A stretch of 40,913 bases of DNA from Acidobacteriaceae bacterium (GTDB lineage Bacteria > Acidobacteriota > Terriglobia > Terriglobales > Acidobacteriaceae): NCBI GenBank assembly GCA_003134435.1, contig PLBE01000213.1, positions 9,700-50,612 of the forward strand, given 5' to 3'. The notes beneath the pieces are model-generated. The model ran no database searches, was not told where the DNA came from, and saw only the letters and a list, made by a program, of their open reading frames with translations. How positions within the stretch are numbered: position 1 is the stretch's first letter; each line of letters opens with the position of its first letter. Positions 8,633 to 17,838 of the stretch are shown here, one piece after another. A program made the position numbers and the translations under genes.

Positions 8633-9892
8633 ATGAGAATCCTCTGGGTCAAAGCCGACAAGCTTCTGCCCGTCCAAAACGGCGGCAATATTCGCACGTA
8701 CCACGTCTTGCGATATCTGTCCGCCCGCCACGAACTTACGTTCTACTCCTACTATGCGGGAGCACCCGATGCGGAGTACGAGAACGAACTGCGGCGCCAG
8801 TTGCCGGGAGCGGTGGCCGTGTGCACCGGCAAGCGCGAGCTTTCGGGAGCCGCGCGCGCTCTCGACTATCTCGTTCATCTCGGCGCCCGGCCGCCCTATG
8901 CCGTCAGCCGCTTTGCTCACCCTGGAGTTCAGAAGCAGATCCAGGCATGGTATCGCGAGCAGCGTTTTGAGGTTGCGGTCTGCGACTTTCTGGATGCAGC
9001 CGTCAATTTTCCCGGACGCCTCAACCTCCCCAGTGTGCTTTTCCAGCACAACGTGGAAAGCGAAATCTGGCGCCGCCACGCCGATACGGCGGGCAATGCG
9101 GCGAAAAGGATGATGTACCGTATGGAATTCCGCAAGATGCTCGGCTACGAACGCGCTGCGGTTCGCAAGTTTCAGCATGTCATTGCCGTTTCCGAAAACG
9201 ATCGCTCTCTCATGACACAGTGGGTTGATGGAGGGCGCGTGACCGTTGTCCCCACCGGAGTCGATCTCGCCGAGTATCGTCCCCATCCCTTGGCGTTTGA
9301 GTCGAACCCGTCCGCGCCATTGATCACGTTTGTAGGGGCGATGGATTGGGAGCCGAACGTCGACGGCGTCGAGTATTTTTGCTCTGAAATCTGGCCCGCG
9401 ATCAAGGTCGAAGTTCCGCAGGCGCGACTCCGTATCGTTGGCCGTAATCCCGACCAGAGGGTGCAGAAGTGGGCGGCCGATTCGATTGCGGTGACCGGGC
9501 GCGTGCCTTCGGTGGTCGAGCATCTCCACCAGTCTGACGTGGTGATTGTGCCCTTGCGCATTGGGGGCGGAACGCGATTGAAAATCTACGAGGCCATGGC
9601 CACGGCCAAGGCGGTGGTCTCCACCACCGTTGGCGCCGAGGGATTGGATGTTCATCACGGCCGTGACATTGTTCTGGCCGATGACGCCCGGTCCTTTGCC
9701 CAGGCAGTGATCATGCTGCTGCGCGATCCTGAACTGCGCCGCCGCTACGCGAACGCCGCCGCCCAGACTGCCGCCGCTTACGACTGGCCGGTGATCGGAG
9801 AACGCTTTAGCGAGGTCTTAGAGTCGGTAGCGCAAAGGAGATCGGTTGCAGCGTTCGGCGGGAGTAGGGTTCGCGTCAACGCATCGCTTTAG
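8633..9892 (+). CDS. family 4-type glycosyltransferase, XrtA/PEP-CTERM (stp1-like)
   Basis: The protein has 419 residues from ATG 8633, which is preceded by AAGGG. The opening MRILWVKADKLLPVQNGG is a GT-B N-terminal strand with a glycine-rich loop. The C-terminal Rossmann domain has ITFVGAMDWEPNVDGVEYF, RLRIVGRNP, SDVVIVPLRIGGGTRLKIYE and AMATAKAVVSTTVGAEGL, with the conserved donor-binding Glu in KIYEAMA. The closest described type is the sugar transferase of exosortase-associated EPS loci (TIGR03087-like). It would add a sugar to the lipid-linked repeat unit at the cytoplasmic face. The frame stays open upstream into the GT2 gene, but the longer start is disfavoured because it would overlap that gene by over 200 bases. 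Confidence 0.88.
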   Translation: MRILWVKADKLLPVQNGGNIRTYHVLRYLSARHELTFYSYYAGAPDAEYENELRRQLPGAVAVCTGKRELSGAARALDYLVHLGARPPYAVSRFAHPGVQKQIQAWYREQRFEVAVCDFLDAAVNFPGRLNLPSVLFQHNVESEIWRRHADTAGNAAKRMMYRMEFRKMLGYERAAVRKFQHVIAVSENDRSLMTQWVDGGRVTVVPTGVDLAEYRPHPLAFESNPSAPLITFVGAMDWEPNVDGVEYFCSEIWPAIKVEVPQARLRIVGRNPDQRVQKWAADSIAVTGRVPSVVEHLHQSDVVIVPLRIGGGTRLKIYEAMATAKAVVSTTVGAEGLDVHHGRDIVLADDARSFAQAVIMLLRDPELRRRYANAAAQTAAAYDWPVIGERFSEVLESVAQRRSVAAFGGSRVRVNASL

Positions 9893-9982
9893 CGGTGCTG
9901 CAATGTACTTCGAATCTGGATGCACTTTTAGCGGCTGGGTGCCGCTGAGCGAAAAGAAAGCTTGTGAGAAAAAGAGGAATCT

Positions 9983-11347
9983 GTGGCCATCGGCGATAAC
10001 GGCAATAAAGGAATAGTAGCGACGGCGAGCCCCACGGGCAGGCGCATGTCGATCAAGATGTCGGATCCGACCAAGGGCGCGTTCTTCTGGCTGACCGCTT
10101 TCTTTATCGTGTATTGCACCCGCTTCCAGGACTTCATTCCGGGTTTTTCATATCTCCCGGTCGCCAAGGTTCCCGCCATCATGGCCATGTGGGGGCTGTT
10201 CAACTCTCTAGGCAAGACCAAACGGTCTTTCAAAGATCTGCCTAAGATGGCGAATCTGCTGCTCTACATCATCCTTCTGATGTACGTTGGCGCCTTCCTG
10301 TCTCCCATCTGGAGGGGCGGAGCGCTGACCCGCACCATCGACTTTTCCAAGATTTACATCTGTTGGGTGCTGGTTTTCCTGCTCATCACGACGTTTACCC
10401 GCCTGAAACGGATCATTTTCATTCAGGCGTTTTCGGTGGTCATGGTTTGCATCGCGGTCATCATCAAGGGACACGACGTACCGCGGCTCGAACAAGTGCT
10501 GGGCGGCTTCTATTCGAATCCCAACGATCTCGCCTTTGCCGTCGTGCTGTCGCTGCCCTATGCCCTGGCTTTTTTCGTGATCGCTAAGAATGGTGCGGTG
10601 AAAGCGTTCTGGTTTGTCGGGATGCTGCTGATGTTGACCGTGATTTTTCTAACCGCCTCCCGCGCCGGTTTCATCGATCTGGTTTGCTCCTTTAGCATTG
10701 CGCTCTACTACATCGCCGTCAAAGGAAAGCGCTACTGGTTGATCGCGGCAAGCCTGGTCCTCGGAGTGGTGATTCTGTCCACGGTGGGCGGGAGACTCTA
10801 CGACCGGTTTAACGCGCTGTCGGGCAACAGCACGACCGAGAAGGGTGCCTATGGATCGTATGAAGACCGCAAGTACCTCATGGTGCGCGCCGTCGAGGGC
10901 ATCGAGCATTATCCGGTGTTCGGTCTTGGTTGTCGGAACTTCGAAACCTATTCCCTGATCTGGCACGAAGTGCACATGACCTACCTCCAGATTGCCGTCG
11001 AATGCGGTATTCCGGCGCTGATTCTCTACTTGATGTTTTTCTGGCGAGACTTCCAGAATATGTTTGCACTTCACAGAATGAAGAATCTCGATCCCGAGGT
11101 CAGGCTCTTTGCCGGGGCCTTGACCGGTTCCCAGGTGGGCTTCGTGGTGGGGGCATTATTTGCGCCGGAAGCTTACCAGTTCTTCCCCTATTTTGCCGCG
11201 GCTTTTACGGCTACGCTATTGCAGACCGTCAAAGAGCAAGACAAACAAGGACCCGGCTCGCCGCTCCCTCCGGCGAAAAAGCCGCGTCACTTCCTGGAGG
11301 TTTATGCCGATCACCGAACCACTGGTGCAGTCTCACCTGTCCGTTGA
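9983..11347 (+). CDS. O-antigen ligase/polymerase family membrane protein (Wzy/WaaL-like)
   Basis: The protein has 454 residues and about ten to twelve hydrophobic helices. The large periplasmic loop (about residues 265-330) contains SYEDRKYLMVRAVEGIEHYP and VFGLGCRNFETYS, which match the Wzy_C/O-antigen ligase pattern, with an Arg in the loop and the usual HxxY-like EVHMTYLQIAVECG. Related proteins in EPS loci act as polymerase (Wzy) or as putative O-glycosylation ligase. No other polymerase is present, so Wzy is the likelier role. The start is taken as GTG 9983 after AGAGG; ATG 10046 is an alternative. The 3' end overlaps the next gene by 44 bases. Confidence 0.85.
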   Translation: MAIGDNGNKGIVATASPTGRRMSIKMSDPTKGAFFWLTAFFIVYCTRFQDFIPGFSYLPVAKVPAIMAMWGLFNSLGKTKRSFKDLPKMANLLLYIILLMYVGAFLSPIWRGGALTRTIDFSKIYICWVLVFLLITTFTRLKRIIFIQAFSVVMVCIAVIIKGHDVPRLEQVLGGFYSNPNDLAFAVVLSLPYALAFFVIAKNGAVKAFWFVGMLLMLTVIFLTASRAGFIDLVCSFSIALYYIAVKGKRYWLIAASLVLGVVILSTVGGRLYDRFNALSGNSTTEKGAYGSYEDRKYLMVRAVEGIEHYPVFGLGCRNFETYSLIWHEVHMTYLQIAVECGIPALILYLMFFWRDFQNMFALHRMKNLDPEVRLFAGALTGSQVGFVVGALFAPEAYQFFPYFAAAFTATLLQTVKEQDKQGPGSPLPPAKKPRHFLEVYADHRTTGAVSPVR

Positions 11348-12275
11348 CTTGCAGGCGATTTTGCGTTGCCTCGGTTGCGGTTCGAAACTTGAAAGTGACC
11401 AGGCCGAGGGTTTTGTCTGTCCGGCTTGCAAGCGAGCCTATCCCAAGGTGCAGGGCATTGCCCGCTTTGTCGACGCCCAGCACTACGCGGCGAGCTTTGG
11501 TTACCAGTGGCACCGCTATCAGAAGACGCAACTTGATCACGACGAGCTTCGAGAATCCGAGCGCCATTTCCTGGCCAAAACCGCCCTCCGCCCCGAAGAC
11601 CTCAAAGGCAAACTGGTGCTTGACGTCGGCTGTGGCATGGGGCGTTTTGCCGAGGTTGCCACTCGCTGGGGTGCGCGTGTGGTTGGAGTCGACCTGAGTG
11701 CCGCCGCCGAAGTTGCCGCCAAGAATCTGGCGGAGCGCGACTTTGTGGCTTTTCAGGCCGATGTGTTCGCCTTGCCCTTCGCTCCCGAATCCTTCGACGT
11801 GATTTACAGCATCGGAGTTCTCCACCACACACCCGATTGCGAAGCGGCCGTGAAGACGCTGGATAAATACCTGAAGCCTGGCGGGTTGCTCGTGGTGTGG
11901 CTCTACAGTGGGTACAACAAGTGGTATCGCTTCAGCGATTTCTGGCGCCGCTATACCCACAAGATGAAGCCGGAGAACCTGCACCGCATCCTGAAGTTTG
12001 CGGTTCCGTTCTTTTACAACCTGAACCAGGGATTGAAGCGCGTGCCGCTGCTAGGTCCTCCGCTCGCGGGCGCCATTCATCACGTCTTTCCCGTCAACCG
12101 CCAGAAGGATCCCGAAGCCCGGATGCTCGACACCTTCGACTGGTATTCTCCCAAGTATCAGTCCAAGCACACCTACGAGCAGGTGTTCCAATGGTACGAA
12201 GCGATGGGCATGGAAGACATGCGCGTGGGCGAAATCTCCATTGCCGTCCGAGGCCGTAAACCAGCCCGAGGATAA
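11304..12275 (+). CDS. SAM-dependent methyltransferase with N-terminal zinc ribbon
   Basis: The protein has 323 residues. A Trm112-like ribbon with two CxxC pairs (LRCLGCGSKL ... FVCPACKRAY, about 18-45) is followed by a class I methyltransferase core: LVLDVGCGMGRFAE (about 105-118), VVGVDLS, FQADVFALPF and YSIGVLHHTP. The C-terminal third (YNKWYRFSDFWRRYTHKM onward) is typical of polysaccharide-locus methyltransferases. It probably methylates a sugar precursor or the growing EPS; the acceptor is unknown. The start ATG 11304 has an excellent ribosome site (TGGAGG, 3 bases before the ATG) inside the end of the ligase gene, implying translational coupling. Confidence 0.88.
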   Translation: MPITEPLVQSHLSVDLQAILRCLGCGSKLESDQAEGFVCPACKRAYPKVQGIARFVDAQHYAASFGYQWHRYQKTQLDHDELRESERHFLAKTALRPEDLKGKLVLDVGCGMGRFAEVATRWGARVVGVDLSAAAEVAAKNLAERDFVAFQADVFALPFAPESFDVIYSIGVLHHTPDCEAAVKTLDKYLKPGGLLVVWLYSGYNKWYRFSDFWRRYTHKMKPENLHRILKFAVPFFYNLNQGLKRVPLLGPPLAGAIHHVFPVNRQKDPEARMLDTFDWYSPKYQSKHTYEQVFQWYEAMGMEDMRVGEISIAVRGRKPARG

Positions 12276-12376
12276 ACGACCGGAGGAGCGACGGCGTCCC
12301 CAACCGTCCCTCCAGGAATGGTAAGCAGGCAATCGTAAGCGGCAAACCGTAATAATAAAGAAGCTCTGATTTTCGA

Positions 12377-13549
12377 ATGGGTCTTGCAAAACAAATCGCC
12401 TATGCCAGAAAGGTCATGCCGTCCGCGACCTGGCGTGCGTTGAAATCGACGCCCTCCGGCCCGGTTCACATCATCCTTACTCTCGCCGATCACTTCGAGC
12501 CGGCCATCGATCCCGCAGATGGCCAAAAACGCGTCTCTCGTTCCGAGCAAGAGCGCCGCGTGGAATGGTGGACGCGCGAGTATCCCAAGGTCGTCGATGC
12601 CTGGCGTGACCACGATGGCCGCCCGCTCATCCACACTTATTTTTATCCCGCCGAGCAATACGACGAGGGTTTGCTCGACCTGCTTGCCGACCACTGCCAC
12701 GCCGGTTGGGGAGAAGTCGAGGTCCACCTGCACCACGGCATCCCGCATCCCGATTCCGCCGAAAACACCCGCCGCGTGCTCACCGAATTCCGGGACCACC
12801 TTGCGGTTCGCCATCGCTGCCTGGCGCTCGAAGAAGGTGGGGCGCGTCCTGCCTATGCCTTTGTTCACGGAAATTTCGCGCTCGCCAACTCCGCCGCCGG
12901 ACGCTTCTGCGGTGTCGATTCGGAAATGCAGATTCTTGCCGAGACCGGTTGCTATGCGGACCTGACTATGCCTGGCGGCATCTGGCATCCGGCACAGGTC
13001 CCGAAAACTAATTCCGTCTACACCTGCGCTCTTCCTCTCGATCGCCGCGCACCGCATCGGCAAGGCGACGACCTGGTTGCCGGCACTGTGCCTTCGTTTC
13101 CCCTGATCATCCAAGGCCCGCTGGTGACCGACTTCCGGCGCACTTGGCGTTCCGCGCGCCCGGTTCTCGATAACGGCGCCATTACCGGGCCGAATCCCCC
13201 TACGATGCACCGATTCTCTCTCTGGAAGCAGGCTCAAGTCCGCGTCGCCGGTGGTCCCGACTGGCTGTTTATCAAATTGTTTTGCCATAGCATGAACCCG
13301 GCTCAGAAAGATTCGGTCATCGGCGACAGCTTCCGCGATTTTCTTGCCGCTTTGGTTGGCGGCGCAACTGACCGGAAAGAAACGCTGCACTTCGCCTCCG
13401 CTCGCGAGATGGCCAACATCCTGCTCGCGGCCTGCGATGGCCGCGAGGGCAATCCCGGCGACTACCGTGATTATCGCTTCAAGAAGATTGCCGATATGCC
13501 GCCAGCATTGCAGAAATCCAGTTCCGTTCCGGTGAGTTTGAGAGGATAG
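12377..13549 (+). CDS. conserved EPS-locus protein, possibly polysaccharide deacetylase-like
   Basis: The protein has 390 residues and I cannot name the family with certainty. There is no signal peptide and no clear membrane segment, so it should be cytoplasmic. The N-terminal half has an alpha/beta look, with VHIILTLADHFEP (about 30-42), LIHTYFYPAEQYD, VEVHLHHGIPHPDS (about 115-128) and YAFVHGNFAL (about 157-166). The Asp-His and HxHHG patterns are reminiscent of the metal triad of NodB-like TIM-barrel deacetylases or related hydrolases, but the order does not match canonical TIGR03006. The locus context suggests it edits the sugar chain or a precursor. A ribosome site is not obvious. It ends nine bases before asnB. 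Confidence 0.6.
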   Translation: MGLAKQIAYARKVMPSATWRALKSTPSGPVHIILTLADHFEPAIDPADGQKRVSRSEQERRVEWWTREYPKVVDAWRDHDGRPLIHTYFYPAEQYDEGLLDLLADHCHAGWGEVEVHLHHGIPHPDSAENTRRVLTEFRDHLAVRHRCLALEEGGARPAYAFVHGNFALANSAAGRFCGVDSEMQILAETGCYADLTMPGGIWHPAQVPKTNSVYTCALPLDRRAPHRQGDDLVAGTVPSFPLIIQGPLVTDFRRTWRSARPVLDNGAITGPNPPTMHRFSLWKQAQVRVAGGPDWLFIKLFCHSMNPAQKDSVIGDSFRDFLAALVGGATDRKETLHFASAREMANILLAACDGREGNPGDYRDYRFKKIADMPPALQKSSSVPVSLRG

Positions 13550-13558
13550 ATTAATCCC

Positions 13559-15532
13559 ATGTGTGGAATCGCCGGAGTGGTGAGCGCAACTCGCGAGAGC
13601 AATATCACCGAGGCACTCGTGCACCACATGTGCGAGCAAATCGTCTATCGCGGTCCGGACGACGAGGGGCTCTACGTGGCCGACGGCGCCGGTCTGGGCA
13701 TGCGCCGCCTCTCGATTATCGACCTCTCTGGCGGCCACCAACCGGTATTCAACGAGGACCGCAGCGCATGGATCGTTTTCAACGGAGAGATCTACAACTT
13801 TCCCGAACTCCGTCCCGAACTTGAAAGCCGCGGGCATCGCTTCGTAACCCACACCGACACGGAAGTCATTATTCATCTCTACGAAGAAATGGGCGCCGAC
13901 TGCGTCAAGAAACTTCGCGGCATGTTTGCCCTCGCTATCTACGACAAGACGAAACGTAAACTGACTCTGGCTCGGGACCGTCTCGGCAAGAAGCCGCTGC
14001 ACTACGCTCTCCATAAGGGCAATCTCTACTTTGCCTCCGAAATAAAATCGATTCTTGCCGTGGCTCCAGAACTGGCCGAAGTGAATTCCCAGGCATTGCT
14101 CGAGTATCTTTATTACGGATACGTCCCCGATCCCATCACCGCTTTCACTGGAATTCAGAAACTGCCTCCCGGACACCTGCTCGAGTTCGAGGGCGGCAAG
14201 GTAAATGTCCGGCAGTACTGGGACCTTCCCGCATACAACACCCATGCGCCCAGGAACGAAGAAGAATGTCTGGAAGAATTGGAGCAGCGTCTGTTTGAGG
14301 CGACCAGGATTCGCCTGATCTCCGACGTGCCTCTGGGAGCATTTCTCAGCGGCGGTACCGACTCCTCTACGGTCGTGGCCCTCATGGCGCGGGCCAGTTC
14401 AGGCCCGGTCAAGACGTTCTCGATCGGTTTCAAGAAAGACGATTTTAACGAATCGAAATGGGCGCGCGTGGTGGCCGATAAGTTCGGCACCGATCATCAC
14501 GAGATGATCCTTGAGCCCGACGTGGTTCAGACCGTCGAGCACCTCACCAGTTCGCTGGAAGAGCCCTTCGGCGACTCCTCCATGCTGCCCACCTACTATG
14601 TCTCGCAGATGGCGCGGCAGCACGTCACTGTCGCTCTTTCCGGCGATGGCGGCGACGAGATGTTTGCCGGATATGATCGCTATCGCATTCATGATGAGCG
14701 TCGCATCTACGAACACATTCCTGGATGGGCCCGCAAACTCTATCGCGACCAGATTCTCCCGCGCCTGCCCAACCGGATGCGGGGACGCAGGTTCAGTTAC
14801 AACGTCTCGCTGCCCTGGCAGGAGCGTTACATCGATCATCTTGCATTCTTGCCTTCCTTCGAGCGCGATACTCCGCTGCTGTCGCCCGATTTTCGGGAGA
14901 TACTGAAGCGCAGCGACGATCCCGCGAATGTTCTCCGCCGTTACTTCGCGCAAGCTCCCACCAAGGATCCAGTCGACCAGTTGCTTTACGTTGACGCCAA
15001 GACGTACATGGTTGCGGACATTCTCACCAAAGTCGATCGCATGAGCATGTTGAATTCGCTCGAAGTCCGCGTCCCCATTCTTGACCACGTGTTCGTCGAG
15101 TGGGTAACCGGCCTTCCGCCGCAGTGGAAACTGCGGGGCAAGGAGCAGAAGTACATTCTGCGGAAACTGGCCGAGCGCGTTGGCGTACCGCACGAAGCGC
15201 TTTACCGCCAGAAGCAGGGATTTACGCTCCCGCTGGTGCACTGGATGCGCTACGAACTCAAAGACATGCTGATGATCCTGCTCGAACCCCGCACTCTGGA
15301 GCGCGGATATTTCGACGCGAATGGCATCAGGAAACTGATGGACGATCACCTGCTCCGCGGCCGCACTATGACCAGTCGTATCTGGCGACTATTGATGTTC
15401 GAGCTCTGGCATCGTAACTTTCTCGAAAAGTTCGTCAAGCCCGCTGGCCTTTTCTCGCTCCCCGTGGTTGCCGACTCGCGCCGCCAGGCGCCGACTTCCG
15501 CCGCTCTGGCGTCCGCTCCGGTGGGAGGATGA
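13559..15532 (+). CDS. asnB: AsnB-type glutamine amidotransferase of the EPS locus
   Basis: The protein has 657 residues. The class II glutaminase domain starts MCGIAGVV with Cys2 as nucleophile and continues with YRGPDDEG, MRRLSIIDLSGGHQP and IVFNGEIYNF. The synthetase domain has the PP-loop FLSGGTDSSTV (about 262-272), ALSGDGGDEMFAGYDRY and LEVRVPILDH. The family makes asparagine from aspartate, ATP and glutamine. Copies inside exosortase-type EPS loci (TIGR03108-like, amidotransferase 1) probably amidate a sugar acid or another EPS component instead. A C-terminal extension of about 25 Ala/Pro/Arg-rich residues is unusual. The gene lies nine bases after its upstream neighbour and five before the next gene. 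Confidence 0.92.
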   Translation: MCGIAGVVSATRESNITEALVHHMCEQIVYRGPDDEGLYVADGAGLGMRRLSIIDLSGGHQPVFNEDRSAWIVFNGEIYNFPELRPELESRGHRFVTHTDTEVIIHLYEEMGADCVKKLRGMFALAIYDKTKRKLTLARDRLGKKPLHYALHKGNLYFASEIKSILAVAPELAEVNSQALLEYLYYGYVPDPITAFTGIQKLPPGHLLEFEGGKVNVRQYWDLPAYNTHAPRNEEECLEELEQRLFEATRIRLISDVPLGAFLSGGTDSSTVVALMARASSGPVKTFSIGFKKDDFNESKWARVVADKFGTDHHEMILEPDVVQTVEHLTSSLEEPFGDSSMLPTYYVSQMARQHVTVALSGDGGDEMFAGYDRYRIHDERRIYEHIPGWARKLYRDQILPRLPNRMRGRRFSYNVSLPWQERYIDHLAFLPSFERDTPLLSPDFREILKRSDDPANVLRRYFAQAPTKDPVDQLLYVDAKTYMVADILTKVDRMSMLNSLEVRVPILDHVFVEWVTGLPPQWKLRGKEQKYILRKLAERVGVPHEALYRQKQGFTLPLVHWMRYELKDMLMILLEPRTLERGYFDANGIRKLMDDHLLRGRTMTSRIWRLLMFELWHRNFLEKFVKPAGLFSLPVVADSRRQAPTSAALASAPVGG

Positions 15533-15536
15533 TGGG

Positions 15537-16709
15537 GTGGAAACAACCGACGCTGCCTGCCTGAACCCTGCAGACGATTTCTGCGGCCTGCCCAAAGTTC
15601 CGATCAGCCTGTTCCTCATGGTCAACACTTTCGAAACCGGGGGGTCCGAGCGCCAGTTCACCGTGATTGCTCAGAACCTCAAGGCGCCGCAATTCGAAAC
15701 TCATCTCGGATGTATCGAACGCTACGGTCCGCTCGCCCATCACTTCCCGGACGCGCCTGAGTTTCCTCTCGGCGGCAGCCTCTTTAAATGGCAGTCTGTG
15801 CGCACGCGCTTCCACCTCAGCCGCCATTTGCGGCAGCATCATGTACAAGTCGCTCATGCTTTCGACTTTTACGCGAACCTCACGCTCATTCCCGCCGCCA
15901 AACTTGCCCGCGTGCCCGTCGTCATCGGCAGTCATCGCCAACTGGGAGACCTGATGAGCCCGGCGCAGTTTCGGGTGCAGGCCGCCGCTTTTCGCTGGTG
16001 CGACGCCGTGGTCTGCAACTCGCAGGCGGCTGCCGATCGCTTGCTTGCCACTGGCATCTCGCCCCACAAGATCGCAGTCATCGGGAACGCCTTACCTGTC
16101 GAGGCTTTCGCCGCAACTTGCGAGGCTCTGCCCAAGACTCCCGGTGTCCTGCGCGTCGGGATGGTTGCGCGCATGAATCATCGCTACAAGAATCAAGCTG
16201 GATTTCTCCGGATCGCCGCGCGGATCCATCAGCGTATGCCGAACGTAGAGTTTGTTCTGGTCGGCGATGGCCCGCTGCGGCAGGAACTGGAAACCCAAGC
16301 GTCAAGCCTGGGCCTTGGCGACTCCGCCAATTTTCCGGGTGATCGTCAGGACATGCCTGCTGTGCTGGCGTCGCTCGACGTGGCCGTGAACACCTCCGAT
16401 TCCGAGAGTTTGTCGAACGTGATTCTCGAAGCGATGGCCGCTGGTTTGCCCACGGTTGCATACTCGGTTGGCGGGAATTCCGAGTTGCTCAGCCCGGAAC
16501 GCGGAATCCTGGTCGCGCCCGGCGACGAGGCTGACTTTGCGGATGCGGTCCAGAAGCTTCTCACCGACTCCGTTCTGCGCGAGCAACTTGGCCGCAACGG
16601 CCGGCAGTTCGCAGAAGAAAATTTCAGCCTCGATCGCGTGCGCCAGCGCTACACGGAACTCTACGCCGGACTCTTGCAGAAGAAGCTGGGAAGGAACTTT
16701 GCGGCATGA
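15537..16709 (+). CDS. family 4 glycosyltransferase
   Basis: The protein has 390 residues from GTG 15537, which sits behind a strong GGGAGG. That site lies at the very end of asnB, so the start is well supported. The GT-B motifs are clear: LFLMVNTFETGGSERQF near the N-terminus, VVIGSHRQLGD, KIAVIGNALPVEAF, LRVGMVARMNHRYKNQ, FVLVGDGPLRQELE, and the donor-site SLSNVILEAMAAGLPTVAY with the EX7E pattern. It would transfer a sugar from a nucleotide donor to the EPS repeat unit with retention of configuration. It is coupled to the next gene by an ATGA overlap. The specificity is unknown. Confidence 0.9.
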   Translation: METTDAACLNPADDFCGLPKVPISLFLMVNTFETGGSERQFTVIAQNLKAPQFETHLGCIERYGPLAHHFPDAPEFPLGGSLFKWQSVRTRFHLSRHLRQHHVQVAHAFDFYANLTLIPAAKLARVPVVIGSHRQLGDLMSPAQFRVQAAAFRWCDAVVCNSQAAADRLLATGISPHKIAVIGNALPVEAFAATCEALPKTPGVLRVGMVARMNHRYKNQAGFLRIAARIHQRMPNVEFVLVGDGPLRQELETQASSLGLGDSANFPGDRQDMPAVLASLDVAVNTSDSESLSNVILEAMAAGLPTVAYSVGGNSELLSPERGILVAPGDEADFADAVQKLLTDSVLREQLGRNGRQFAEENFSLDRVRQRYTELYAGLLQKKLGRNFAA

Positions 16710-17836
16710 GCGAGCCCAGTTCGACCATTCCCGAAGGTGCCGCGGCCAAGCTCTGCCTGGGCGAAAAAAGCACGCGGCTGCGAGTTTGCATCGTCGCGCC
16801 CAGCCTGCGTTATGTGGGAGGACAATCGGCTCAGGCTGACTTGCTTTTGCGCCAGTGGCAGAACGATCCCGATATCGCCATTTCCTTTATCGCGGTGGAT
16901 CCTCCATTGCGGCGTGCTTTGTCCTGGGCGGAAAGTATTCCTGGGCTGCGCACAATTTTGCGGGAGCCCATATATTTGTGGCATCTCTGGCGCGGCCTTC
17001 AAGACGTCGATGTGGCGCACATTTTTTCCGCTTCCTACTGGTCGTTTCTGCTGGCTCCCGCGCCTGCGGTGTGGATAGCCAAACGGCGGCGCGTTAAGAC
17101 TCTAATCAACTACCACAGTGGCGAAGCTCGAGACCACCTGCAGCGCTTCCGCTCAGGCAAGTTCGTTCTGTCGCTTGTGGACAAGATTGTCGTTCCGTCC
17201 GGCTATCTGGTTGATGTCTTCCGCGAGTTCGACCTGCCAGCTTCCGCTGTCCCGAACATCGTCGATTTCTCGCAGTTCCGCTTTCGCCAGCGCGCGCCGC
17301 TTCGGCCTCATCTGGTCTGCACGCGGGGATTTTCCAATTACTACAGTGTGGATGTCGTGGTCCGCGCTTTTGCCGAGGTGAAAAAAGAATATCCCGAGGC
17401 GCAACTCGATCTCGTCGGCAACGGACCACTCGAAGGCGAGATACGCAGGCTGGTTGCGGACTTGCATCTTACTGGAGTTAACTTCACCGGTGTCGCGTCG
17501 CGTGAAGAGATCGGAAAATATTACGACCAGGCGGACATCTTCATCAACGCTTCGTGGCTCGACAACATGCCGCTCTCCATCATCGAAGCCTTTGCCGCTG
17601 GCACTCCTGTCGTCACGACCTCACCGGAGTGTATGCCGTATCTGGTCGAACACGAGCGCACCGGATTACTTTCTCCGGTCGCGGATGGAAAGGCGCTCGC
17701 GGCCAATGCGATTCGTTTGTTGCGCGAGCCCGCGCTCGGGGCCAGCATTGCACGCAACGCTTACCAGGAAGCGCAAAACTATACGTGGCAAGCAGTCCGC
17801 GGACAATGGCTGAAGACCTATCGAGGATTGGTCTAG
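16706..17836 (+). CDS. family 4 glycosyltransferase
   Basis: The protein has 376 residues. The start ATG overlaps the stop of the previous glycosyltransferase. GT-B features are VCIVAPSLRYVGGQSAQADL (about 29-48), KTLINYHSGEARDHL, DKIVVPSGYLVDVF, AQLDLVGNGPLEGEI and ADIFINASWLDNMPLSIIEA followed by FAAGTPVVTT, again the EX7E donor site. It probably adds a sugar to the same EPS repeat. This is the last gene of the plus-strand cluster: the next gene is convergent and only two bases away. No classical terminator is seen in between. Confidence 0.9.
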   Translation: MSEPSSTIPEGAAAKLCLGEKSTRLRVCIVAPSLRYVGGQSAQADLLLRQWQNDPDIAISFIAVDPPLRRALSWAESIPGLRTILREPIYLWHLWRGLQDVDVAHIFSASYWSFLLAPAPAVWIAKRRRVKTLINYHSGEARDHLQRFRSGKFVLSLVDKIVVPSGYLVDVFREFDLPASAVPNIVDFSQFRFRQRAPLRPHLVCTRGFSNYYSVDVVVRAFAEVKKEYPEAQLDLVGNGPLEGEIRRLVADLHLTGVNFTGVASREEIGKYYDQADIFINASWLDNMPLSIIEAFAAGTPVVTTSPECMPYLVEHERTGLLSPVADGKALAANAIRLLREPALGASIARNAYQEAQNYTWQAVRGQWLKTYRGLV

Positions 17837-17838
17837 CC

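Noticed and set aside
8567-9658. 363-residue minus-strand frame opposite the stp1-like glycosyltransferase
   Set aside because: The plus-strand protein has clear GT-B motifs; the antisense translation has none.
12173-14245. 690-residue minus-strand frame opposite the EPS genes
   Set aside because: It spans parts of three well-supported plus-strand genes, has no recognisable domain and no ribosome site; high GC content explains the open frame.
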